Below, one piece after another: positions 14,997-21,222 of a stretch of DNA of 47,579 nucleotides (positions within the stretch are counted from its first letter, which is position 1; every line of letters starts with the position of its first letter). The DNA comes from a virus: the IMG/VR virus record IMGVR_UViG_3300021964_000122, positions 1 through 47,579 of that record. The stretch is one strand, 5' to 3'. The translations under genes and the position numbers were made by a program. The notes below the pieces were generated by a model that searched no databases, had not been told where the DNA came from, and worked only from the letters and a program-made list of their open reading frames with translations.

Positions 14997-15051
14997 CTTT
15001 AAAACCCCTTACGGTAGTGAGGGGTTTTAAAGCTTAGAAGCCCTTAGAGGA
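14979..15051 (+). repeat. 73-nt palindromic repeat, copy C
   Basis: Identical to copy B, 293 bases downstream of it. The palindrome 14982-15047 includes the last codons of the gene ending at 14996. It precedes the gene at 15113 by about 60 bases. Perfect identity, with nothing coding in common, implies a recent duplication or strong constraint. Confidence 0.9.
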
Positions 15052-15112
15052 CTGCCAGCCAGTGCTCTGCTCTTTGCAACCAACCTAAACTTCATTGCAC
15101 TTGGAGGTGCTT

Positions 15113-15361
15113 ATGTCTGCTGTAGATTACTCAACGATTGATCCCAAGCGTCCTGCTTCTTACCGTCAGTTTAACGGTGTTGCATATCACTTTGCAAAGC
15201 TGCATAACCCTAGTAATACTTACATGACAACAAGAATGTTCAAAGCAATTTTGTACAAGTTTTACAATGAGGCCAATACTCAAATGACTCATGGTGAAGC
15301 GCAAAAGTTTTTCAAAGCCAAGCGAGTGCCTGTTAAGTTTAAGAACATGATTAACAAGTAA
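15113..15361 (+). CDS. Early protein, short paralogue of the gene at 14142
   Basis: An 82-residue protein starting MSAVDYSTIDPKRPASY at an ATG with GGAGG upstream. It matches the first domain of the 14142 gene along its length: DYSTID, QFNGVAYHFAKLH, TTRMFKAILYKFY, NTQMTHGEAQKFFKAKRVP and a KNMI end. It lacks the linker and coiled coil of the longer copy. The pair suggests duplication of an early-expressed domain. A longer frame from 15095 is not needed. Function unknown. A terminator follows 14 bases after the stop. Confidence 0.76.
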   Translation: MSAVDYSTIDPKRPASYRQFNGVAYHFAKLHNPSNTYMTTRMFKAILYKFYNEANTQMTHGEAQKFFKAKRVPVKFKNMINK

Positions 15362-15374
15362 TTCTGGGGGTTAG

Positions 15375-15396
15375 CCCCGCTTCGGCGGGGTTTTTT
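15375..15396 (+). terminator. Intrinsic terminator
   Basis: CCCCGC-TTCG-GCGGGG followed by six T, 14 bases after the stop at 15361. A UUCG tetraloop makes it very stable. Confidence 0.92.
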
Positions 15397-15415
15397 ATTT
15401 TTAAAGGAGAATGTT

Positions 15416-15628
15416 ATGGTTATGTTGACTGCAAGTTGTAATCGTTGTCCGAAAGAAAATAATATTGAAGTTTTTGAAGGCGACCTCAGAAACTATGTAT
15501 ACAACAAACAGTTAGTACAAAATGTTTGGCCTGAACTTACTGCCAGTGACCGCGAAATTATTATGGGCGCTGTTGTAGGTTTTTATTATTGTGATCCTTG
15601 TTGGAATAAATGTTTTGGAGAGGATTAA
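15416..15628 (+). CDS. Small zinc-ribbon-like protein
   Basis: A 70-residue protein with two cysteine clusters: CNRC at residues 8-11 and CDPCWNKC at 59-66. Together these can bind one zinc ion. The middle (VWPELTASDREIIMGAVVG) looks like a short family of phage proteins of unknown function with a LTxxDRExI motif. GGAG precedes the ATG. It is in the early + arm, so it may be a host-directed factor or an accessory nucleic-acid binder. No precise family is claimed. Confidence 0.62.
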   Translation: MVMLTASCNRCPKENNIEVFEGDLRNYVYNKQLVQNVWPELTASDREIIMGAVVGFYYCDPCWNKCFGED

Positions 15629-15629
15629 T

Positions 15630-15896
15630 ATGTCTTGGACGATGACAAAAAAGCCATCTAGTCTTGGCGGCGTACAGAAATACTATAAATTTTCTAATGG
15701 ATTGAGGCTGTCTGTTGTAAAAGATCTTTTAAGTTATGGACATGATAAAAATTTATGGGAAGTTGCAGTATTAGACAGTGAAAGTAATTGGAAAACAAAA
15801 GAAGTATTTCCTGATGCCACTGATGATGTTATCGGTTGGCTAGAGCCAGAGGAAGTTGTAGATATAATATTTAAAGTAGATACGTTTTTAGGTTAG
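15630..15896 (+). CDS. Conserved phage protein of unknown function
   Basis: An 88-residue protein starting MSWTMTKKPSSLGG, with GGAGAGG upstream. The pattern FSNGLRLSVVKD...YG...LWEVAVLDS...DDVIGWLEPEEV matches a small phage family of unknown function (a beta-rich core with a DDVIGxLxxEEV end). It begins one base after the previous stop. I chose the ATG at 15630 because an upstream extension from 15591 would overlap the previous gene and lacks a binding site. Confidence 0.66.
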   Translation: MSWTMTKKPSSLGGVQKYYKFSNGLRLSVVKDLLSYGHDKNLWEVAVLDSESNWKTKEVFPDATDDVIGWLEPEEVVDIIFKVDTFLG

Positions 15897-15952
15897 CCAG
15901 CCCCTATTTAACCCAATGCTGGCACTTAACTAAACTAACCGGAGAGTAAATC

Positions 15953-16216
15953 ATGCGTTATGAAAATGTTGATCTGAATGCGGAGCCTTCATACTTTACT
16001 GTAAAGCGTGGGCAAGCTCCAAGACCTTTGAATTTTAGAGGTCGTAATTCTTCTTGGCGAGATCGTTTTGAAACAATGGAGCCACAAGAATGGTTCATTG
16101 TGCCAAACAAAGATCGTTATAAAACAGCCTCTGCTGCTGTCAAATACTTGAAGGGGCGACACACATTCTATCGCATTAATCAGAATGGTGATTACTGTCT
16201 GTTGAAGATTCGATAA
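15953..16216 (+). CDS. Small basic hypothetical protein
   Basis: An 87-residue, Arg/Lys-rich protein (MRYENVDLNAEPSYFTV...). The C-terminal part (RFETMEPQEWFIVPN, ASAAVKYLKGRHTFYRINQNG) resembles a small phage family with a WFxVPN start and a YRIxxxG end, which looks like a DNA-binding fold. GGAGAG precedes the ATG. It is separated from its neighbours by short gaps, the downstream one holding a terminator. Function unknown. Confidence 0.64.
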   Translation: MRYENVDLNAEPSYFTVKRGQAPRPLNFRGRNSSWRDRFETMEPQEWFIVPNKDRYKTASAAVKYLKGRHTFYRINQNGDYCLLKIR

Positions 16217-16222
16217 TCTTGT

Positions 16223-16243
16223 GGGGCTTCGGCCCCTTTTATT
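16223..16243 (+). terminator. Intrinsic terminator
   Basis: GGGGC-TTCG-GCCCC followed by TTTTATTTT, seven bases after the stop at 16216. It also overlaps the upstream region of the next gene's ribosome-binding site. Confidence 0.88.
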
Positions 16244-16254
16244 TTGGAGATGCC

Positions 16255-16461
16255 ATGAAATTTACTATGACTCATAAGAATACAGTAAAAACAGTAGATC
16301 TACCTGTAACCTTGGAGGAAGTAGATAACTGGCAGAAAAACCGAATGAGTGCGGCAGAAGCTATGCCGCGCTTATCTCAAGTCCAATTAGATTTTCTAAC
16401 TCGTGGACTATACCCAGACGATTCTTTTTTCGATTCAGTCGAGGTAATAAAAGATGTATGA
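16255..16461 (+). CDS. Small hypothetical protein
   Basis: A 68-residue protein starting MKFTMTHKNTVKTVDL, with GGAG seven bases upstream. The middle has TLEEVDNWQKNRMSAAEAMPRLS, a helix with alternating acidic and hydrophobic residues, then LDFLTRGLYPDDSF. The frame could extend to 16219, but the ATG at 16255 has the ribosome-binding site. It overlaps the next gene by eight bases, indicating coupling. No family recognised. Confidence 0.6.
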   Translation: MKFTMTHKNTVKTVDLPVTLEEVDNWQKNRMSAAEAMPRLSQVQLDFLTRGLYPDDSFFDSVEVIKDV

Positions 16462-17068
16462 TATTCATGCAAAAGCTGTGCAAGATTACGCTAGGTTATC
16501 TAGTGACAATCTGGCAGATGTTATTCTAATGGTTGTATTGAGTATACAACAACCTTGGTATTCTATTGGTGAGCAGCTAAAGGATGTAAAACTACACGGC
16601 ATTGGCTCCAGATTTATTTGGGGAAACAAGAAAAAAACTTATCAGTCTTTGGTGTCTCGTAAAGAATTTATTTATTCGCAGTACCTTGCGGTTTTAAATT
16701 CTAAAAAGTCTGATGATGATAAAGCCTTGTCACTGATGAATGTATTTTTACAGGTCGATGGCTTAGGAATGGCTAAGGCTGGCTTTGTTTGTCAGCTTAC
16801 AGCAGGCTTGGTAGGCTGTATTGACATTCACAATCTGAAAATGTATAATATCCCTATGAAAGATTTAAAATTATCTAAGTCTTTAAAGTCTAAAGCTATA
16901 AAAAACAAACGTGTTATGAATTATATTTCTATATGTCATAACATTGGAACTAAAAACCTTTGGGATACTTGGTGTAATTTTATTGCTACTAAGTCTAAAA
17001 GATTTGAAGATGGCTTTCATGTATCTAAAGTACATTATAGTTATCTTCAAGATGCGGTAAACCTTTAA
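16454..17068 (+). CDS. HhH-type, endonuclease III-like protein (DNA glycosylase-like)
   Basis: A 204-residue, basic protein. Residues 101-130 read VDGLGMAKAGFVCQL then GLVGCIDIHNLKMYN: a helix-hairpin-helix (GxGxxKAxF) followed about 17 residues later by an Asp (D124) in CIDIHN, the spacing of the endonuclease III / HhH-GPD superfamily, where a DTH/DxH Asp is catalytic. The canonical HhH Lys is shifted by one place and no Fe-S cysteines are seen at the end. It could remove or nick modified bases, or only bind DNA. It starts inside the end of the previous gene with GAGG upstream. Residues 1-95 match nothing I recognise. Confidence 0.6.
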   Translation: MYDIHAKAVQDYARLSSDNLADVILMVVLSIQQPWYSIGEQLKDVKLHGIGSRFIWGNKKKTYQSLVSRKEFIYSQYLAVLNSKKSDDDKALSLMNVFLQVDGLGMAKAGFVCQLTAGLVGCIDIHNLKMYNIPMKDLKLSKSLKSKAIKNKRVMNYISICHNIGTKNLWDTWCNFIATKSKRFEDGFHVSKVHYSYLQDAVNL

Positions 17069-17085
17069 TCAACTGGAGACATATT

Positions 17086-18033
17086 ATGTCAGATGTAATT
17101 TCTTTGTTTAACCGTGAGTTCAAGCCTTCTATTTTTGATGCGGGCTATGGCAATGCTGATTTTGATGTTGCCACAATGCCGCTAATGTATTCTGATGATG
17201 ATGATGGTTGGCACCATTCTTCTAAGGTTGCCGTTGTTCGTACAGATACAATGGAAGAACTTGGTGTGCATAGTCAAAACTACAAGCCAGTGCCACCAAA
17301 GAAACTGATTGATGCACAGCGGGCCATTATCATGCGTAGTAATTTGGATACTGATGGTCTTGTAGAAAAGATTGAGACAAGCCATAACGGTGCTGCAACA
17401 TTTGTAAAGTATCGTTTGCCTAGCCATACTTACACTACGCCAGATGGTGATACAGCTTGCTTGACTTTGCTGGGTGTAACATCTTTGAATAGTACATTCT
17501 CTTTTGTTATGTCGGCTGGCGCACATCAATCAGCTTGTTTTAACGGACAAGTTTTTCTTGGTGACAATGCCGCATTGTTCCGAGCAAGACACACAAAGAA
17601 TCTAAACATCGACCATGCTTCTAGAGTTATTGTTAAATGTCTAGAAGTATTTGAACAAGAGCGAGATCGCTGGGCAGAAATGTACAAGACTCCAGTAACA
17701 GAAAAGCAAGTTATGTATACTCTTGCTGAAGCCGCTGGATGTTTAGATCTTGTGCAGGCCGCAGTAAATGAGAGTGGTGTTTCATGGTCAGCAGTATTTG
17801 ATAAGCTACCTAGATTTAATAGCACCTTGACATATCTTTCTAAGGCTTGGTCACAATATGCCGACAAGATTGGCCGTAATCAATGGGCTCTGTACAATAC
17901 GCTTACTGATTGGTCTACTCATGCCCCGGCTTCAAGTAAGAAGTCTCAGGTCAACATTGCCTCCGTTAATCACAAGCGGCAGGATGTTGTTCGAAAGGTA
18001 GTTAATTCTAATGTCTTCCGTATCGCAGCCTGA
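17086..18033 (+). CDS. DUF932-family protein
   Basis: A 315-residue protein matching the DUF932 pattern: an N-terminal acidic/aromatic part, a VVRTDTMEELGVHSQNYKPV segment (the GVVGKRYxxI-like strand), a central beta-rich domain with TSLNSTFSF and the G-x-H-x-A-C-x-N-G motif (GAHQSACFNGQVF), and a helical C-terminus. DUF932 proteins occur in phages and plasmids; their biochemical role is unknown. GGAG precedes the ATG. It is the largest gene of the early small-gene cluster. The next small gene begins 23 bases before its stop. Confidence 0.75.
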   Translation: MSDVISLFNREFKPSIFDAGYGNADFDVATMPLMYSDDDDGWHHSSKVAVVRTDTMEELGVHSQNYKPVPPKKLIDAQRAIIMRSNLDTDGLVEKIETSHNGAATFVKYRLPSHTYTTPDGDTACLTLLGVTSLNSTFSFVMSAGAHQSACFNGQVFLGDNAALFRARHTKNLNIDHASRVIVKCLEVFEQERDRWAEMYKTPVTEKQVMYTLAEAAGCLDLVQAAVNESGVSWSAVFDKLPRFNSTLTYLSKAWSQYADKIGRNQWALYNTLTDWSTHAPASSKKSQVNIASVNHKRQDVVRKVVNSNVFRIAA

Positions 18034-18184
18034 TAGCGTTGATATTGAGTCTCTGGTTCAGCTTTATATTTATATCAAGCCTAATCCTGATTACTCAGGG
18101 CTGGCTCAAAAGCTGAAAGACTTGCACTTCACAGAGTCTGAGATCTTTAACGTCCTTCACAGAGTGCGTGAAGGTTACTACTAA
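18011..18184 (+). CDS. 57-residue helical protein overlapping the DUF932 gene
   Basis: Read directly from the sequence: begins MSSVSQPDSVDIESLV, then an aromatic/charged helix LYIYIKPNPDYSGLAQKL and ends HRVREGYY. The ATG overlaps the last 23 bases of the DUF932 gene. An AAAGGT lies about ten bases upstream. It looks like a small two-helix protein. The frame is maintained to a stop eight bases before a terminator stem, supporting a real gene. No function is known. Confidence 0.66.
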   Translation: MSSVSQPDSVDIESLVQLYIYIKPNPDYSGLAQKLKDLHFTESEIFNVLHRVREGYY

Positions 18185-18191
18185 AAATTAT

Positions 18192-18217
18192 AGCGTCCTT
18201 CGGGGCGCTTTTTATTT
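18192..18217 (+). terminator. Intrinsic terminator
   Basis: AGCGTCC-TTCG-GGGCGCT with one T-G pair, followed by TTTTATTT, eight bases after the stop at 18184. It precedes the binding site of the next gene. Confidence 0.85.
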
Positions 18218-18227
18218 GGAGACTTAT

Positions 18228-18452
18228 ATGTATTACATAGCACCCCGCAATCAACGTGGCAGTGGCGGCATGATTATCTGGCGGCATATTAAAACACTAA
18301 AAAGTTTTAAAGCTATTGATGGTTTTGAATATGTAGTTGCTAAAAATAAAAACGAAATGAAGAAATCGCTGCCGATTTATATTGGTATAGGTGATAAGCT
18401 TGTAAAAACTAGGCGGTATGAAATCAATTGGCTTGACGCATTTTTTGCATAG
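18228..18452 (+). CDS. Small basic hypothetical protein
   Basis: A 74-residue protein starting MYYIAPRNQRGSGGMIIW, with GGAGA upstream of the ATG; the frame could reach 18168 but only through the terminator. The middle (AIDGFEYVVAKNKNEMKKS) and the end (KTRRYEINWLDAFFA) are basic and aromatic. It has the size and composition of small phage early proteins. No family is recognised. Confidence 0.6.
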   Translation: MYYIAPRNQRGSGGMIIWRHIKTLKSFKAIDGFEYVVAKNKNEMKKSLPIYIGIGDKLVKTRRYEINWLDAFFA

Positions 18453-18461
18453 GAGATAACC

Positions 18462-18644
18462 TTGAGACTTACCAAACCCCAACAAGAAGCACTCAAAAGA
18501 AAGTGGATGTTTTGGAATGAGAAAGAAAGCTATTTAACTTTTAGACGCGGCGTACAAGAAATTTTTATGGGGGAAGGTGCCGTTTGTGTGAGATGGAACG
18601 GTATGTGGTTAGCGATAGAACCTGATGGATATACTCACAGTTAG
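18462..18644 (+). CDS. Conserved small phage protein with TTG start
   Basis: A 60-residue protein (MRLTKPQQEALKRKW..., ending PDGYTHS). It belongs to a small family frequent in marine phages, with the pattern RLTKxQQxALKRKW...SYLxFRRxVQ...WxGMWLxIExDGYTHS. The start is a TTG at 18462, eight bases after AGGAG; there is no ATG that would keep the conserved N-terminus. The function is unknown. It is short but its family-wide conservation and position argue for a real gene. Confidence 0.78.
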   Translation: MRLTKPQQEALKRKWMFWNEKESYLTFRRGVQEIFMGEGAVCVRWNGMWLAIEPDGYTHS

Positions 18645-18653
18645 GAGATTATC

Positions 18654-18866
18654 ATGCGAGACTCTGAATATTATTATCCTTGTATGCTTTCAGGAGAATA
18701 CTATGAAGGCGATCAGATAGCAGAAGGTGTAGAGTTTGTTATGGAACACCCGACAGAACCATCGTGGAGTTTTTATAAATTCACCAATGCTGCATGGGAA
18801 ACTAGAGGACTAGCCTGTTTTGTCAATATAGATGTTGAACACGCAAGAAAAAATTACGAGCGATAG
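18654..18866 (+). CDS. Small acidic hypothetical protein
   Basis: A 70-residue protein starting MRDSEYYYPCMLSGEYY, rich in Tyr, Glu and Trp, with a WETRGLACFVNIDVEHARK end. AGGAG lies before its ATG. It has no family that I recognise. It continues a row of short tightly spaced genes (18228-19600), each with its own AGGAG-type site, that are probably early proteins of the phage. Confidence 0.6.
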   Translation: MRDSEYYYPCMLSGEYYEGDQIAEGVEFVMEHPTEPSWSFYKFTNAAWETRGLACFVNIDVEHARKNYER

Positions 18867-18875
18867 GAGACTGTT

Positions 18876-19094
18876 ATGGCAATGAATACTATAGAACTAA
18901 TGCAATACTGGAGAAAGCATACCAGAAGTGCTAAGGCTGGATCTCTGATGGGCGCTAGAAAGTATAAGAAAATGTTTGGTGAGACTGCAAATATTGTCGG
19001 ATACTTTGAAGGCAAAGCGCAAGCACAAACAGAAGCCATAAATATAATTGAATGTATGATTGAATATGTGGAGATGTTTCATGGGGACGGCTAG
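18876..19094 (+). CDS. Small helical hypothetical protein
   Basis: A 72-residue, all-helical protein (MAMNTIELMQYWRKHTRSAKAG..., IECMIEYVEMFHG). It has a Lys-rich middle. AGGAG precedes its ATG. The following gene starts 14 bases before its stop. Two antisense frames lie opposite, but they have no binding sites. Function is unknown. Confidence 0.6.
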   Translation: MAMNTIELMQYWRKHTRSAKAGSLMGARKYKKMFGETANIVGYFEGKAQAQTEAINIIECMIEYVEMFHGDG

Positions 19095-19323
19095 TATGTA
19101 TGGCAATCAGGTCATGGAAGCAGAGCTTGATTGTGATTGGATGACAGCGGATGTTCAAATAGAGTTTATAAACCACGGCGATGAGGAAAATTTAGTTGAA
19201 ATTATTTCAGTTAAATCACATGGAGTTAACATCACTAGCTGGGTCAACATGGATTATATGTTTAATCTTGTTCGTGATTATATAGCAGAGGCTGACTATC
19301 ACTGGACGGATCATGGAGATTGA
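19081..19323 (+). CDS. Small acidic hypothetical protein
   Basis: An 80-residue protein starting MGTASMYGNQVMEAEL, with GGAG eight bases before the ATG at 19081; the frame could reach 19060 but this start is better. It has an acidic, beta-like middle (DCDWMTADVQIEFINHGDEE) and a C-terminus with MDYMFNLVRDYIAEADY. It overlaps the previous gene by 14 bases and ends three bases before the next one. No family recognised. Confidence 0.58.
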   Translation: MGTASMYGNQVMEAELDCDWMTADVQIEFINHGDEENLVEIISVKSHGVNITSWVNMDYMFNLVRDYIAEADYHWTDHGD

Positions 19324-19325
19324 CC

Positions 19326-19526
19326 ATGAACATATTCTACCTAGACCGTGACCCATACGAGGCCGCAAGGCTACAGTGTATGCCCGATGAATGCAAAAGA
19401 GATGACGCTGTTCTAGGTTATCGTGTATACTACAAACATAAAGCAGATGAGTGGGCTGCACGAGGTATGTCAATGAAATGGAAAGGTAAGGAGGAAGAAT
19501 GGAAAACAAAATTAAAAAACTGTTAG
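19326..19526 (+). CDS. Short protein with N-terminus of a larger phage family (internal deletion?)
   Basis: A 66-residue protein starting MNIFYLDRDPYEAARLQC. The first 25 residues match the start of a larger phage family whose members begin MNIFYxDxDPxxxAxxxxDKxxVKM and are often 150-190 residues long, while the end (GYRVYYKHKADEWAARG, then MKWKGKEEEW) resembles that family's C-terminal YRxYYxxK...W pattern. The middle is missing. So it may be an internally deleted remnant or a minimal variant. The function is unknown. GGAG precedes the ATG. I give the family link only moderate weight. Confidence 0.55.
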   Translation: MNIFYLDRDPYEAARLQCMPDECKRDDAVLGYRVYYKHKADEWAARGMSMKWKGKEEEWKTKLKNC

Positions 19527-19600
19527 CCAACCTACCAGAACATTGGGTGGCAATAATGTTTATTATTATTTTATGTATTGCATTGTCTCACAACCATTGA
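19499..19600 (+). CDS. 33-residue single-pass membrane protein
   Basis: Read from the sequence: MENKIKKLLANLPEHW, a hydrophobic helix (VAIMFIIILCIALS), then HNH. A strong GGAGG lies five bases upstream. It starts inside the previous gene's end and stops eight bases before the next ATG. One transmembrane helix with a basic, amphipathic N-terminus: the shape of small phage membrane effectors. The function is not known. Confidence 0.62.
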   Translation: MENKIKKLLANLPEHWVAIMFIIILCIALSHNH

Positions 19601-19608
19601 GGTAAGCC

Positions 19609-20004
19609 ATGAAGGTATTTGTATATTTTAATTTACATAAAAAACTTTGGTCTATCAAAGCTTTAGAAGGCCCAGATAAAGGCCGTGTTATAGACAGATG
19701 TAGATATGTAAAATTAAAAGAGGTACAGCCGAAGGTGTCTCAAAAAGGCAGAGAAAGAGTTCTGCGGGAGAAGCGTAAAAATGTTCATGCTGGTCTGGTA
19801 GGTACTTGGATTGTGCAGCCTATTGCTTGGGAATATTGGGATTCTTTGCTGCCCTATCGCCAAGTATCTTACAATCCCTACAAGCATGAATACTTTTATT
19901 TCTGTAATGAAAATGACGCCCAATATACTGGCTCAGATTATGCTGAACTAGAAGTAACATCTGAAAAACCTTTTGTTTGGATTAAAAACAGGAGCAAAAA
20001 ATGA
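19609..20004 (+). CDS. Conserved phage protein of unknown function
   Basis: A 131-residue protein starting MKVFVYFNLHKKLWSIKALEG. The pattern KVFVYxNLHxKxxSVKALEGxxKGxVI, followed by VSxxGRxRVLREKRKNVHAG, is shared by a phage family with no known function. The basic RERVLREKRKNVHA segment could bind nucleic acid. GAGG precedes the ATG. Its last bases overlap the start of the DUF3310 gene. The family match is from memory and based on the conserved segments. Confidence 0.72.
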   Translation: MKVFVYFNLHKKLWSIKALEGPDKGRVIDRCRYVKLKEVQPKVSQKGRERVLREKRKNVHAGLVGTWIVQPIAWEYWDSLLPYRQVSYNPYKHEYFYFCNENDAQYTGSDYAELEVTSEKPFVWIKNRSKK

Positions 20005-20297
20005 GCATCAATGATACTACCCCCGAGCAGTGGGACAAAATCACAAAGCCACAAACTGCTACTGGTCAAACATACTACCCCGAGCAATACAATACTGTAA
20101 ACAAACCAGAACATTATAACAAGGGCGGCATTGAAGCAATTGATTATATCAAGCAGCAGTTAGGAGAAGGCTTTGGTGACTACTGTGCTGGCAATGTTAT
20201 GAAATATGTGCATCGTTATAAATATAAAAATGGTGTAGAGGATCTTCGGAAAGCGCGGGTATATTTAGAATGGCTTATACAGGATTTGGCTAAATGA
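20001..20297 (+). CDS. DUF3310-family protein
   Basis: A 98-residue protein whose C-terminal 65 residues fit DUF3310: VNKPEHYNKGGIEAIDYI, then FGDYCAGNVMKYVHRYKYKNG and EDLRKARVYLEWLI. These proteins are common in phages and are sometimes annotated as nucleotide kinases without biochemical proof. The ATG overlaps the previous stop by four bases. It is in a run with HD and MazG-like genes, suggesting a nucleotide-metabolism setting. Confidence 0.85.
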   Translation: MSINDTTPEQWDKITKPQTATGQTYYPEQYNTVNKPEHYNKGGIEAIDYIKQQLGEGFGDYCAGNVMKYVHRYKYKNGVEDLRKARVYLEWLIQDLAK

Positions 20298-20767
20298 AAA
20301 AACTTATTGAGCAATTAAAACGCGACAATGAATTTTATTATTCTGAACTGCACGGCAGAGGACACTATGCAAATGTTATGGCGGCAGGCCTAGAGCTTGC
20401 ATACTTTTATAATATCAATATAAACATCCTTAAATACTTTGCGTATCTACATGATTCTTGTAGAGAAAATGAAGGCCGAGATCCTGACCACGGACTACGG
20501 GCCGCAAAATATATTGACAAGGTTGCACACCTTATTGATTTAGATTCTTCTGAGTTGTGGACTTTAAAACTAGCTTGCGCTAATCATACCGCAGCAAAAC
20601 CTTGGGACGGCAAAAGTTATGGGTTAATACAAGAAATTTGTTTTGATGCAGATCGCTCTGATATTGGGCGCGTTTGCTATGCCGTTGATCCAGCATATTT
20701 ATTTACCTCACGAGCAAAGGAGTTGTATGCAGATGAACCTAAATCGTTTGGTTCGCAGTGCCTGTAA
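20294..20767 (+). CDS. HD-domain phosphohydrolase
   Basis: A 157-residue protein with the residues of an HD domain: H24 in GRGHYANV, HD at 53-54 (AYLHDSCREN), DPDHG near residue 66, and NHT near 97, then FDADRSDIGRVCYAVDP and a LFTSRAKEL end. HD enzymes hydrolyse phosphoesters, for example of nucleotides or nucleotide second messengers. Its ATG overlaps the previous stop. The DaDRSDIGRV pattern is typical of a small phage HD group of unknown substrate. It sits between DUF3310 and MazG-like genes. Confidence 0.78.
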   Translation: MKKLIEQLKRDNEFYYSELHGRGHYANVMAAGLELAYFYNININILKYFAYLHDSCRENEGRDPDHGLRAAKYIDKVAHLIDLDSSELWTLKLACANHTAAKPWDGKSYGLIQEICFDADRSDIGRVCYAVDPAYLFTSRAKELYADEPKSFGSQCL

Positions 20768-20921
20768 TGATGAAGATTATTGTGCATATATAATTAAAGA
20801 AATTAATGGTAAGATATTTACCTTGGATGAGCTTTACAATTTATGGGAGGATGCAAAGGTTTCAGATTTAACTGTAGCAGGTTTCATTTCAAAAAACAAG
20901 AGGATCGTATATGAACTTTGA
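20727..20921 (+). CDS. Small acidic hypothetical protein
   Basis: A 64-residue protein starting MQMNLNRLVRSACNDED, with AAAGGAG four bases before the ATG at 20727; a second ATG at 20733 is ten bases away. The middle (AYIIKEINGKIFTLDELYNLW) looks helical and ends SKNKRIVYEL. It overlaps the HD gene by 41 bases and the MazG-like gene by 11. No family was recognised. Confidence 0.58.
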   Translation: MQMNLNRLVRSACNDEDYCAYIIKEINGKIFTLDELYNLWEDAKVSDLTVAGFISKNKRIVYEL

Positions 20922-21222
20922 TGAGTACCAGCAGGCCGCTGCAAAGACCGCACAGTACAAAAACAATTTTTATCCTATCGCATCGTTGATGGTTGAGTCG
21001 GCTGAACTGGCTGATCTTTTTATTAAGCCTAAACTACGGGGCGACGACAAAACAATTGAGCGTAATCAGATCATCTCTGAGGCTGGCGATGTGTTGTGGA
21101 ACCTTGCTATGCTGCTCAAGGATGAGGGGGTTGACTTGTCAGAAGTGGCAGTGTACAATCTCTCTAAACTTCAAAGTCGTTCAGACCGAGGAGTGATTAA
21201 GGGATCTGGAGGTAATCGTTGA
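20911..21222 (+). CDS. MazG-like nucleotide pyrophosphohydrolase
   Basis: A 103-residue protein with the MazG-like all-helical pattern: ESAELADLFIKPKLRG (E-x-x-E), EAGDVLWNLAMLLKDEG (E-x-x-D), and NLSKLQSRSDRGVIKGSGGNR. The ExxE...ExxD residues bind Mg in this superfamily, which hydrolyses nucleoside triphosphates to monophosphates or degrades (p)ppGpp-like signals in other systems. It follows an HD gene and precedes SSB, fitting nucleotide-pool control during replication. The substrate cannot be known from the sequence. Confidence 0.85.
   Translation: MNFDEYQQAAAKTAQYKNNFYPIASLMVESAELADLFIKPKLRGDDKTIERNQIISEAGDVLWNLAMLLKDEGVDLSEVAVYNLSKLQSRSDRGVIKGSGGNR

Noticed and set aside
15896-15923. 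GCCAGC/GCTGGC inverted repeat after the gene ending at 15896
   Set aside because: A 6-bp stem with a 16-base loop and no T run; too weak for a terminator call.
17182-17867. Two - strand frames
   Set aside because: Antisense to the DUF932 gene and without ribosome-binding sites.
20001-20297. Nucleotide kinase annotation for the DUF3310 protein
   Set aside because: No P-loop or kinase motif is visible; only the DUF3310 pattern is supported.
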